Assembly (NCBI GenBank): GCA_031178585.1
Contig: JAPSIT010000001.1
Location: 1-64,000, forward strand
DNA from: Arthrobacter sp.
Lineage (GTDB): Bacteria; Actinomycetota; Actinomycetes; Actinomycetales; Micrococcaceae
Reading direction: 5' to 3'
Length of the DNA: 64,000 nucleotides
Part shown: in pieces, positions 24,806 to 36,655 of the stretch
Position numbering within the stretch: position 1 is the stretch's first letter
Layout: each line of letters starts with the position of its first letter
Translations under genes and position numbers: made by a program
The notes under the pieces: model-generated
The model's input: only the letters and a program-made list of their open reading frames with translations
Told to the model about the DNA's origin: nothing
The model's database searches: none

Positions 24806-25537
24806 TCAAGAGCGAGCCCTCAGCCTTGAGATACCGTCTGCAATCGGCCCGTCGAAGATCAGCTTTCCCCGTTCCAGGAGAACGCCGCGCTGGCATATTC
24901 GGGCCACCAGGTCGAGATCGTGACTGACTACCACCAGCGTTTTGCCCTCCGCGGCGAGCTCCTGGATCTTGGCCAAGCACTTTTTTTGGAATGGCTCATC
25001 GCCTACTGCAAGGATCTCGTCTACGAGGAACACTTCTGGGTTTGTGTGGACAGCGACAGAAAATGCCAGCCGCAGATACATCCCCGACGAGTAGAACCGA
25101 ACTTCGGTGTCGATGAATTCCCCAATTTCAGCGAACTCTACTATCGAATCAAACTGTTCCTTGATTTGCGCTTCCGTCATTCCCAATATTGCACCGTTGA
25201 GGTAGACATTGTCCCGGCCGGAGAGGTCATGGTGGAAGCCAGCGCCAACTTCGATTAGGCCAGCGACCTTGCCTCTCGTTCGGACCGTGCCTGTGTCGGG
25301 GAGCATTACGCCGGAGATGTGCTTGAGCAGTGTTGATTTGCCGGAACCATTAAGCCCAAGCAGCGCCACCGCCTCGCCCTGTCGAATCTCCAAATTGATG
25401 TCGTGAAGCGCATGGAACTTTTTGGAGAGGTCCCCTTTGCGTCCCTTCAGTAGCCAGACAACGGCCTCCTTCATGGAGCGCGTGTGTCTCAATACAAACT
25501 GCTTATTGAGATTCTGAACCTCAATCGCGACTGACAT
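24806..25537 (-). CDS. wzt: ABC-2 polysaccharide exporter ATPase (Wzt/TagH-like)
   Basis: A 243-residue ATPase with Walker A LLGLNGSGKSTLLKHISG, an atypical signature YSSGMYLRLAFSVA (normal for Wzt/TagH/RfbE proteins) and Walker B VFLVDEILAVGD. With the permease immediately upstream (4-base gap) it forms a two-component exporter for undecaprenyl-linked polysaccharide. The protein ends soon after the ATPase fold, without the C-terminal glycan-binding domain seen in terminal-cap-recognising Wzt, as in mycobacterial RfbE. The frame is open upstream to 25954, but the ATG at 25537 starts the conserved VEVQN-type strand and fits the operon. The neighbouring galactan genes make a galactofuran polymer the probable cargo. 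Confidence 0.9.
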   Translation of the reverse strand: MSVAIEVQNLNKQFVLRHTRSMKEAVVWLLKGRKGDLSKKFHALHDINLEIRQGEAVALLGLNGSGKSTLLKHISGVMLPDTGTVRTRGKVAGLIEVGAGFHHDLSGRDNVYLNGAILGMTEAQIKEQFDSIVEFAEIGEFIDTEVRFYSSGMYLRLAFSVAVHTNPEVFLVDEILAVGDEPFQKKCLAKIQELAAEGKTLVVVSHDLDLVARICQRGVLLERGKLIFDGPIADGISRLRARS

Positions 25538-25541
25538 AGAC

Positions 25542-26431
25542 CTATAGCTCCTGAGCAAATCGGCCTTCAAGCCTGCGGAAAGTCCACTGACCGAGGGCCA
25601 ACACCAGAAAGGAAATGATGAGCCCCGCCGGGATCCAAAGCGAGAGAAGGTGCGGTGGGACGGGCTCGGCACCGTCTGTGGTAGGTAGCCAGAACGCATA
25701 ATGGAACGCCTCGACGCCGATTGTGACGGGATTCGTTTGGTAGATGAAGTACCAGCTTTCCCCAATCTTTTCGCGGACCATCGTCCATGCGTACATGACG
25801 GGGGACGCCCATGTGGCCACCATAAGCAGCATGTCCACGATGTTCTCAGAGTCTCGGAAATAGACGTTGGCCGAGCCGAAGAGCAGGCCAAGTCCAACGG
25901 CCAACATGGCGACGATGACAAATCCTGCCACTGCAGCGAGCAACTGTAGCGCATTCGGATGCCAGCCAGTCAGAAGGCATGCCACAACAAGCACCACAAT
26001 TTGTGGCACGAAGTGCACGCCGGAGACCCAGACGGAGGCCACAGGAAAGAGCTCCCGGGGAAGGTAGATCTTCTTGATGAGGCCGCCGTTACCCACGATC
26101 GACCTCGCGGCGTTGCCCAGCGCTTCACTGAAGAAGTTGATCAGAACTATCCCGGAAAAAAGGTACACGGAGTAATTCGCAAGGCCTTCAGGATTCCGAG
26201 GGCCTTTTTCCAAGCCAAGGAAGACTCCGAGTGCTATGTAAAAGACCAAGAACTGCACACCCGGTTTAACGTATGACCACAACAGGCCCAATATCGAACC
26301 CCGGTAGCGAACATGGAGTTCCTTGCGGACCAAAAGCTTAAGTAGGAAACGCTGTCGGAATACATCGGCGAGACCGCCGCCAACACCAGGCCTGGTCAGT
26401 GCGGTGGAACCGGCGGGAGCACTAGCGGAAA

Positions 26432-26435
<4 letters not shown>
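25542..26435 (-). CDS. wzm: ABC-2 polysaccharide exporter permease (Wzm/TagG-like)
   Basis: A 297-residue membrane protein with about six helices, including VFYIALGVFLGLEKGP, FLVLALGQWTF and the conserved first-loop motif RGSILGLLWSYVKPGVQF. It also carries the amphipathic LLKLLVRKELHVRYRGS N-terminus. This is the permease of the Wzm-Wzt exporter that moves a completed lipid-linked polymer across the membrane. It overlaps glfT2 by 4 bases upstream and is followed after 4 bases by wzt, so the pair is one translational unit. Mycobacteria use the RfbD/RfbE pair near galactan genes for arabinogalactan export. Confidence 0.9.
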
Positions 26436-29787
<3,352 letters not shown>

Positions 29788-29829
29788 TTAGCCTTGTGCC
29801 CAGCATCCCGCGGGAATGGAGGTCTGGAA

Positions 29830-32800
29830 GTGGATCTGCACTTCACCCTGGTTCGCGGCCCTGGCGCGGAAACCAACGAAACTCCGCTGGAGCTTACGGC
29901 ATGGGCCCCCCGAAACACTCCGGGAACCGACCTGGAACAAGAGCTTTCGCGGGCGTTCGCAACCCGGCGGCTGACCGTGGGCGGCCTGCCGCTCTCCGCC
30001 CTTGTCATTGGTCAGCCGCCGCTTGTCACGGGTGCGGTCATCGTCGACGGCGGCGGGCGGCGGGAAAGGGAGCGCCGGCAGTCGGGGCAGGATCTTCCTG
30101 CAGCCCTCCTGCTGGCTGTGCACAGCGGACCCGCCGCAGGTCGTCTGCTCCCGCTGCGCCGCGGCAGCTACCGGATCGGCCGCACTGCAGCGGACCTGAC
30201 AATCCCCGATCCCGATTTGTCCCGGCACCACGCCAGAATCGAGGTGACCGATACAGCCCTGACCATCGAGGATCTTGGCAGCGCCAACGGCACCGAGGTG
30301 GACGGTAAACCAGTCCGGAACGCCACGATCTCCACGGATTCCGTGATCAGATGCGGACGGTCCACCATGTCCATTGTTGTGGCAGGCCCACCCGGGTCCC
30401 GGCCCTTTTGCCTGGGCAACGCGGGGGCGCCCGTTGCCGAGCCGTTGACGGTGCCGCAGCCGGCCGGGCAGGAAAACCGGGGAATGCTGCTTCTCAGCGC
30501 GCTGCTGCCTGTTGTCCTCGGGGTCGGCTTGGCTCTGGTGACCGGGATGTGGATGTTTCTGGCCTTCACGGCGGTGTCGGCAGTGACCCTTGTGGTGCCG
30601 ATTGTCTCGGGCCGTCGGGCTCGGCGAAGAATGCGGTCAGCGGTTGCTGCTGCGGCAGCAGAAGATAAGGAACGACGACGGCGGTCAGCCCCGTCGCCTG
30701 CCCAGCTGGTGCTGGATTCACCCGGCATATCGGCGCCGGCCGACATCACGTCTGAGGTTTCGGGCGTCTGGTTGCGCCTGGGGCTGGCTGAGCAGCCCGC
30801 AAACGTCCGCCTGGAGCCGCGGGACCCTGCCTTCCGGCCGCCTCCGCTGGGGGCGGTTCCGTTCCTGCTGGATCCGGGGGCGTCGGTAGTCTCGGTGCGG
30901 GGGCCGGAGCCTGAGACGTCTGGCCTGATGCATTCATTTCTTATGCAGCTGACGGGGTATCCGTTGGCCAGGGGAACCGGGATCGCAGTCTGCGGACCCG
31001 TGGACTCCTTGCCTCTGGCCGCGAGATACCTTCCAAACGTCACACTCTACGGCCGTGTTGAGGACCTGCCGGAAGTTCTGACGCGGGATTCGGTCCGGGG
31101 CGGAATCCCCCAGGTCCTCGTGCTGATCAACTCCGAGGAGAAGGACTTGTCCCTGGACCACCTATGCGAAGTGGCGCACCAGTATGGCTGGCGGGCCTTC
31201 AGATTTCTGCCGTTCCATGCAGGGGCAGATGAGTCGCAACCGTCGGATGCCGATATTGATCTTGCCGGAAGCCACGCCGTCCTCCGTTCCCTCGGCTCCA
31301 CCCGGCAGTTCGTGGCGGACCTCGTGCCACAGGACGTCTTTGCGCAATACTGCCGGCGGTTCGGGCAGGATCAAGGGGCACCGGTGCGAGGCCGTTCCGT
31401 TCCCGCGGGATGCACGCTGGCTGAGGTTCTCGATCTGTCAGCCGAGGCGACGGCGCTGCGCTGGTCGGTTGGACGCTTGGCCCCCGGCCTGGCCATCCCC
31501 CTGGGACAGGGAGGAGATGGCCCCCGTATCCTGGACCTTGAAGCAGACGGCCCGCACCTGCTTGTCGCCGGCACCACAGGTTCCGGAAAGTCCGAGCTCC
31601 TGCGGACCCTGTCCGTGGCCTTGGCCCTCAGCTATCCCCCTGACCGGATGAACATCCTGTTCTTCGACTTCAAGGGTGGAGCCGGGCTGGGTCCTCTGAC
31701 GTCGCTCCCCCACTGTGTCGGTCTGATGACCGACCTCACGAGGAGCGAGCTCGACCGCACCATGGCGTCGCTGCGGGCAGAAGTCCAGCGTCGGGAGCAA
31801 CTCCTGGCAGCCATGGAGGCCCCCGATCTGATGGCCTACCGGGAAGCCGGAAGGCCTGATACACCGCCCCTGCCGCAGCTTGTCGTGATCATCGACGAGT
31901 TCCGCATGCTGGTGGACGATGCGCCGGAATCTTTGAACGAACTCATGAGGATAGCCACCATCGGACGCTCCCTGGGACTTCATCTCGTCATGGCCACCCA
32001 GCGCCCGCAGGGAGCACTCAACGCGGACATCCGCGCGAACGTCACCACCAGCATTGCGCTCCGGGTTCAGTCAGCCCATGAATCGGCTGACATCATCGGC
32101 ACCAATGCGGCCGCCGCGATCGCCGTGCAAACACCAGGCCGGGCCTTCCTCGTCCGGGGCAGCGAAGAACCTGAGGAGTTCCAGACTGCTGTGCTCTCTG
32201 TCGGAGATACTGGACGTGTCCCTAGCGGCGTTGTTGTCCGTCGGACACTGGACGCCCTGTCTGCCGGCGCGCCCCGGTCACCAGAGGGTGCAGCGCCGCC
32301 CCTCCAGCCCACGCCGGCCGCCGCTGCCGCACCAATAGTCGAGACCCTGAACCTGCTGTGGCAGGAATGCGGCACCGGCCCTGTCCGAAGCCCCGTCGCC
32401 CCGCCCTTGCCGAGCACCCCGACCTACCCCCGGCCTCCGGACGGACCCGCCCCGCTCGGGCTTCCTATGGAGGGCCTTTCCCCTGCTGCGCCTGCAACCT
32501 TGCCCTCTCCGGCAAGCGCTGCGGATGCCCTGACCGGCAGCCCAGCGGTTGAGCTCGGGTGGCTGGATCTTCCGCAGGAACAAAAAGTCGTCCCGCTCTC
32601 GTGGCGCCCCTTGGACGACGGGCATCTCGCATTCATCGGCGCCACCTTAGGTGATGCTGCCAGTGCCATGTCGCTGGTTCTCGACCAGCTGGCCGTCCAT
32701 CCCGTGGAGTCCCACCTGTACGTCCTCGATGCGGACGGCTCTTTTGTTCGTATGCAGTCATCATCCCGGACGGGCGCCGTGGTCGGCCTGCACGACGTGC

Positions 32801-33957
32801 GCCGCGGCGTCCGGGTGCTGGAACGGATCGGCAGCGAGATGTCCCGCCGCCTGAGCGGTACCGGGACGCTGCGCGATGCACCCTTGGTCCTTGCGATTTC
32901 GGGGTGGGGATCCTGGCTCTCCGCCATGCGGTCGGGCCCGCTGATGTGGGGTGAAGGCCTGGTTCAGGACATTGTGCGTGACGGGCGACGTGCGGGTATC
33001 ACAGCGATCCTGTCGGGCGAGCGAGACCTGGCAGTGTCGCGGTTCCTGTCCGACGTTCCCAACCGGGTGTACTTTCCCCGCGGTGCCAGCGATGAGAGCC
33101 GCTTTTCATGGCCGAAGATGCCTACGGTTCCCAAGGTGCCCGGCAGGGCCGTGGCCTTCGGATCCATCGTCGGAGGAGGACCGGCTGTCTGCCAGTTCCA
33201 CGCCAGTGACGGGCAGGCCCGCCAAGTCGCTCAACCCCGAAGTACTCTCGCCCGGCCCTTCAGAGTAGAAGCCTTGCCTCACCGCCTAACCATGGAAGAC
33301 ATGCTCGGACTGATCCGGCGACACCGCGACGCACGCACCATCGAGCCGCTTCAGCCGGCCGACCCTGCGACTGCACCCGCCGAGCGCATCCGTCGGCTGT
33401 TTGTAGGCGTTGGCGGGGACGAACTTTCACCGGTCGCGCTGCGCCTTCCCACGGCGGCCGTCCTGGCCATCCTTGGCGCTCCCCGATCTGGGAAGACATC
33501 GCTGCTCGGTGCCCTGCCCGTCATTAACAGCCATGTCCCGGCCTGGCTGCGGCCGGGTCTCGGGAGGGACCCCGACGGCTACTGGGAAGAAATCCACAGA
33601 GACGCGGCCACGGGCCGCCTTTGCAGGGGCGCAGTGCTTCTGGTCGACGACGCGGACCGTCTGGCTTCCTCCACCGGCCAGAAACTGCTGGAGGTGAATA
33701 CCCTCGGCTGGCCTGTGATCCTGTCCGCCAACTATGGCCAGTCACTGCTGCAGCGGGCGCCCCTAGCGATGGCCGCCCGCAATGGAGGCACCGGAATACT
33801 CATAGCTCCACGGACCCACATGGACGGAGACCTCTTCGGAGTGCGCTTCGAGCTGGAACCCAATCCCCCTCCGGGACGGGCCATTCTCCTCGCTGATGGC
33901 AGGGGCACGCCCATTCAGCTTCCAGTCCCCGCCGAGCTGCGGACCCCCGCCGGATAA
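29830..33957 (+). CDS. FHA-containing FtsK/SpoIIIE ATPase, EssC/EccC-like
   Basis: A 1,375-residue membrane ATPase. An FHA domain spans about residues 96-183 (GSYRIGRTAADLTIP, LSRHHARIE, LGSANGTEVDG). Two membrane helices lie at about 219-259. An intact FtsK-type ATPase carries Walker A GTTGSGKSELLRTL near 582 and Walker B VVIIDEFRMLVDD near 690. A second nucleotide-binding-like segment near 935 (IGATLGDAASAM) lacks the P-loop lysine. A third module near 1215 has GAPRSGKTSLLG and VLLVDDADRL. This matches EssC/EccC, the motor of type VII secretion. No WXG100 substrate, EsaA/B or EccB-E gene lies in the window, so it is an orphan or works in a divergent system. The GTG has GGAGG seven bases upstream. 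Confidence 0.85.
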   Translation: MDLHFTLVRGPGAETNETPLELTAWAPRNTPGTDLEQELSRAFATRRLTVGGLPLSALVIGQPPLVTGAVIVDGGGRRERERRQSGQDLPAALLLAVHSGPAAGRLLPLRRGSYRIGRTAADLTIPDPDLSRHHARIEVTDTALTIEDLGSANGTEVDGKPVRNATISTDSVIRCGRSTMSIVVAGPPGSRPFCLGNAGAPVAEPLTVPQPAGQENRGMLLLSALLPVVLGVGLALVTGMWMFLAFTAVSAVTLVVPIVSGRRARRRMRSAVAAAAAEDKERRRRSAPSPAQLVLDSPGISAPADITSEVSGVWLRLGLAEQPANVRLEPRDPAFRPPPLGAVPFLLDPGASVVSVRGPEPETSGLMHSFLMQLTGYPLARGTGIAVCGPVDSLPLAARYLPNVTLYGRVEDLPEVLTRDSVRGGIPQVLVLINSEEKDLSLDHLCEVAHQYGWRAFRFLPFHAGADESQPSDADIDLAGSHAVLRSLGSTRQFVADLVPQDVFAQYCRRFGQDQGAPVRGRSVPAGCTLAEVLDLSAEATALRWSVGRLAPGLAIPLGQGGDGPRILDLEADGPHLLVAGTTGSGKSELLRTLSVALALSYPPDRMNILFFDFKGGAGLGPLTSLPHCVGLMTDLTRSELDRTMASLRAEVQRREQLLAAMEAPDLMAYREAGRPDTPPLPQLVVIIDEFRMLVDDAPESLNELMRIATIGRSLGLHLVMATQRPQGALNADIRANVTTSIALRVQSAHESADIIGTNAAAAIAVQTPGRAFLVRGSEEPEEFQTAVLSVGDTGRVPSGVVVRRTLDALSAGAPRSPEGAAPPLQPTPAAAAAPIVETLNLLWQECGTGPVRSPVAPPLPSTPTYPRPPDGPAPLGLPMEGLSPAAPATLPSPASAADALTGSPAVELGWLDLPQEQKVVPLSWRPLDDGHLAFIGATLGDAASAMSLVLDQLAVHPVESHLYVLDADGSFVRMQSSSRTGAVVGLHDVRRGVRVLERIGSEMSRRLSGTGTLRDAPLVLAISGWGSWLSAMRSGPLMWGEGLVQDIVRDGRRAGITAILSGERDLAVSRFLSDVPNRVYFPRGASDESRFSWPKMPTVPKVPGRAVAFGSIVGGGPAVCQFHASDGQARQVAQPRSTLARPFRVEALPHRLTMEDMLGLIRRHRDARTIEPLQPADPATAPAERIRRLFVGVGGDELSPVALRLPTAAVLAILGAPRSGKTSLLGALPVINSHVPAWLRPGLGRDPDGYWEEIHRDAATGRLCRGAVLLVDDADRLASSTGQKLLEVNTLGWPVILSANYGQSLLQRAPLAMAARNGGTGILIAPRTHMDGDLFGVRFELEPNPPPGRAILLADGRGTPIQLPVPAELRTPAG

Positions 33958-34027
33958 CCCATCCGCCGGATCAGTCGCCGGATCAGACGGCGTGTAAGTC
34001 GCCCAGATCAGCAGGCGCGCCTGCCGG

Positions 34028-34525
34028 TCACAGCGCGGGCGGAGAGCCTGCGGCACGGGACGCGAACTGGATGACGCGCTTATCGAACAGCAGCAGCATG
34101 CCGACGGCGGCAGGAACAAGCATGGCCAGACCGGCCACAGGGTACCCGCCGGTCAGCGTGGGAAAGCCAATCGTGAGCACGAACAACTGCGCCACCAGGG
34201 CACCTGCCCGCGGCCAGCGGAATCCGCGGTACAGGAATACGGCGACTGCATACAGCCACAAGGCAAAAGCCAGTAGCAACGCGAGGGTAAAGACGGCACC
34301 CCAGAATGAGAGCACAGGCGCGCCAGCTACGAGTTGGAATCCGTACCAGGCAGCAGTCGCGAGTAAAGCAGTCGCCTCGGCGCCCACTACCGCCGAAAGA
34401 ACCGTGACTGGGCGGGGACGGGCTACGGGGGAAGTGGATGCCTGCGTGCCGTTTTCACGGCCGGCATCGCCGTCATCGTCCGGTCCAGGAGAAGGGTTGG
34501 AGGGGGTGGCTGGGGGTCTTGACAC
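34028..34525 (-). CDS. Small membrane protein of unknown function
   Basis: A 165-residue protein with a Pro/Asp/Gly-rich cytoplasmic N-terminus of about 40 residues followed by four hydrophobic helices. VLSAVVGAEATALLATAAWY, FALWLYAVAVFLYRGF and VAGLAMLVPAAVGMLLLF are among them. It is convergent with the EssC-like gene and divergent from whiB1. The architecture (acidic disordered tail plus four helices) is common in actinobacterial integral membrane proteins of unknown function. No catalytic motif is visible. Confidence 0.7.
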   Translation of the reverse strand: MSRPPATPSNPSPGPDDDGDAGRENGTQASTSPVARPRPVTVLSAVVGAEATALLATAAWYGFQLVAGAPVLSFWGAVFTLALLLAFALWLYAVAVFLYRGFRWPRAGALVAQLFVLTIGFPTLTGGYPVAGLAMLVPAAVGMLLLFDKRVIQFASRAAGSPPAL

Positions 34526-34703
34526 ACTGGCACCCTACCCGAGATAGTCGACACACGGTGGGGGCAGTTGCCCGGTGTGATGCATCGCTCACGTTTCAGG
34601 GGCATTTCGTGGACCACTACCCCTTGTTTACACAGCGTTAACATGAAACGCTTGATCCAGATGACCAAGGGGGCCCACAGGGCCCCTTTCCTATGTAGGC
34701 CCT

Positions 34704-34719
34704 AGTGAATATTTTCACA
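34704..34719 (+). promoter_or_regulatory. CRP-like binding site upstream of whiB1
   Basis: AGTGAATATTTTCACA matches the CRP-family core GTGA-N6-TCAC perfectly and is nearly palindromic. Its end is 39 bases before the whiB1 start. In Mycobacterium tuberculosis whiB1 transcription is controlled by the CRP homologue Rv3676, so a similar link is plausible. A weaker GTGA-N8-TCAC string lies at 34577-34592. Confidence 0.6.
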
Positions 34720-34758
34720 AGTGCCGCAGACTTACCAGGAATGGAGTAACTGATCAGC

Positions 34759-35007
34759 ATGGATTGGCGTAATCGCGCAGCGTGCCTCGACAAGGACCCG
34801 GAGCTTTTCTTCCCGGTCGGAAACACCGGCCCCGCCCTTCTGCAGATCGAAGAAGCAAAAAGCGTGTGCCGCCGCTGCCCCGTCGTCGACACCTGCCTCC
34901 AGTGGGCGCTGGAGTCAGGCCAGGATGCCGGGGTCTGGGGAGGCATGAGTGAAGACGAACGCCGCGCCCTGAAGCGCCGTGCAGCCCGGGCGCGCCGCGC
35001 GTCCTGA
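34759..35007 (+). CDS. whiB1: WhiB-family iron-sulfur transcription regulator, WhiB1-like
   Basis: An 82-residue protein with the four cluster cysteines in the arrangement RAACLDKD, SVCRRCPVVDTC. The G[VI]WGG turn (GVWGGMSEDERRALKRR) and a C-terminal basic tail RRAARARRAS follow. The start MDWRNRAACLDKDPELFFPV and overall length match WhiB1 rather than longer paralogues. WhiB1 binds a [4Fe-4S] cluster that senses nitric oxide and interacts with the sigma factor. It sits next to a PdtaS-type kinase, as in mycobacteria. A GGAG sequence lies 11 bases upstream of the ATG, and a strong hairpin terminator follows at 35057. Confidence 0.93.
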   Translation: MDWRNRAACLDKDPELFFPVGNTGPALLQIEEAKSVCRRCPVVDTCLQWALESGQDAGVWGGMSEDERRALKRRAARARRAS

Positions 35008-35056
35008 CGCCGCTCTTACCTAGCGTCAGCTCGTTTCGATAGTTTTCAGTAGTTGC

Positions 35057-35093
35057 GGCAAAGGCCGCGGACCCTCGGTCCGCGGCCTTTGCC
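35057..35093. terminator. Strong hairpin downstream of whiB1
   Basis: GGCAAAGGCCGCGGA and TCCGCGGCCTTTGCC form a perfect 15-base stem with a seven-base loop. It lies between whiB1 and the convergent kinase gene and, being symmetric with A and T runs in the stem, could act on both strands. Confidence 0.85.
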
Positions 35094-35150
35094 ATGTCCA
35101 ATCCTTCATCGCGCGCCTGTGCGCCTTCACAGTAGGTCGCGAGGCTTAGC

Positions 35151-36620
35151 TCAGTGGGTTGCCAGGCTTAGCACAATCTGGACAGCAGTCCCCCCTCCGT
35201 CCCGGGGCTTCCACTGGATGGTCCCGCCGAGTTCACTGGTGACCAAGGTCCGCACGATCTGCAGCCCGAGGCCCTCCACATGAGGGGTCTCCGGCAGGCC
35301 CACGCCGTCGTCTGCCACCGTCACCGTCAGCAGTTCCTCCCCGTCGTCGCCTTCAGACCTGTCAGCCAGCAGCCAGACCGTTCCGGTCCGCCCCTCAAGT
35401 CCGTGTTCAACGGCGTTTGTCACCAGTTCATTGATAACCAGCGCAAGCGGCGTGGCAAAGTCGCTGGGCAGATCCCCGAACATGCCCGACCTCTGCGTTC
35501 GAACCTGCTGGGACGGTGACGCAACTTCCGCGGACAGGCGGAACTGCCGCCCAATCAGCTCATCAAAGTCCACGCTCTGAGTCAGTCCCTGTGAGAGCGT
35601 CTCGTGGACCAGCGCGATCGTCGCAACGCGGCGCATGGCCTGTTCCAGTCCCTGCTTCGCTTCATCACTGACCATGCGGCGGGACTGCATGCGCAGCAAT
35701 GCAGCAACGGTCTGAAGGTTGTTCTTGACGCGGTGGTGGATCTCGCGGATGGTGGCATCCTTGGTTACCAGTTCCATCTCGCGGCGGCGCAGCTCAGAAA
35801 CATCGCGGCACAACACGAGTGCTCCGAAGCGCTGTTGTTCGTCGCGGAGGGGAATAGCGCGCAGGGACAAACTCACTCCCCTGGATTCGATCTCGCTGCG
35901 CCAGGGCATGCGACCGGTGACAACCAACGGGAGAGTTTCATCCACCATTCGGCGGTCCTTGAGCAGACCTGCCGTTACTTCCGCGAGCGAGCGCCCTTCC
36001 AGGGACTCGCCGTCGCCCAGTCTCCGGAAGGCGGACACGCCGTTGGGGCTGGCGTACTGGACGATTCCCTCCGCATCGAGGCGGATGAGTCCGTCCCCCA
36101 CACGGGGCGCCCCGCGGCGCGACCCGGTGGGCGACGCGAAGTCAGGCCACAGCCCCAGCGTGCCCATCCGCAGGAGGTCATAGGCGCACTGGCGGTATGT
36201 CAGCTCCAGCCGCGAGGGCATGCGCGAACTCGAGAGGTCCATATGGGAGGTAACCACTGCGAGTGTACGGCCGTTCCTGACCATTGGAACCGCCTCCACC
36301 CGCAGCGCCATGTCGCTGCTCCAGTTAGTCTCACTGGAACGCTCGATGGTGCGGCTTGCCCACGCCTTGTCGACGAGTGGCTGCAGGTCTGACCGGATGC
36401 CCTCCCCGACGAAGTCAGCATGAAACACGGTGTGCGTCGTGGAGGGCCGGACGTGGGCCAAGGCCACATAGCCATACTCAGGATGCGGAAACCACAGCGC
36501 CAGGTCGGCAAAGGCGAGGTCAGCCACCATCTGCCAGTCGCCTACCAGGAGGTGCAGCCATTCCGCATCCCCCGGCCCGAAATCAGCATGCTCCCTGATG
36601 GGGTCCGTAAAGATTGCCAC
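35151..36620 (-). CDS. pdtaS: Sensor histidine kinase, PdtaS-like (GAF-PAS-HisKA_2-HATPase)
   Basis: A 489-residue soluble kinase with a GAF domain (about 1-145), a PAS domain (about 170-285, with GLIRLDAEGIVQYASPNGVS), the HisKA_2 phospho-acceptor EIHHRVKNNLQTVAALLRMQ (histidine near 294) and a HATPase_c domain with VINELVTNAVEHG and VADDGVGLPE. The product is the PdtaS/EutW type that phosphorylates ANTAR-domain, RNA-binding antitermination regulators such as PdtaR. No ANTAR partner is encoded in the window. It has no membrane helix. It converges on whiB1, as Rv3220c does with Rv3219, and follows the glutamate dehydrogenase start region. Confidence 0.9.
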   Translation of the reverse strand: MAIFTDPIREHADFGPGDAEWLHLLVGDWQMVADLAFADLALWFPHPEYGYVALAHVRPSTTHTVFHADFVGEGIRSDLQPLVDKAWASRTIERSSETNWSSDMALRVEAVPMVRNGRTLAVVTSHMDLSSSRMPSRLELTYRQCAYDLLRMGTLGLWPDFASPTGSRRGAPRVGDGLIRLDAEGIVQYASPNGVSAFRRLGDGESLEGRSLAEVTAGLLKDRRMVDETLPLVVTGRMPWRSEIESRGVSLSLRAIPLRDEQQRFGALVLCRDVSELRRREMELVTKDATIREIHHRVKNNLQTVAALLRMQSRRMVSDEAKQGLEQAMRRVATIALVHETLSQGLTQSVDFDELIGRQFRLSAEVASPSQQVRTQRSGMFGDLPSDFATPLALVINELVTNAVEHGLEGRTGTVWLLADRSEGDDGEELLTVTVADDGVGLPETPHVEGLGLQIVRTLVTSELGGTIQWKPRDGGGTAVQIVLSLATH

Positions 36621-36655
36621 TGCACCTCCAGATAACGACGCCGGGACGGGCTGTC

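Noticed and set aside
34577..34592. GTGATGCATCGCTCAC as a second CRP site
   Set aside because: The spacer is eight bases instead of six, so it is not a standard CRP-family site. It is noted only as a weak companion of 34704-34719.
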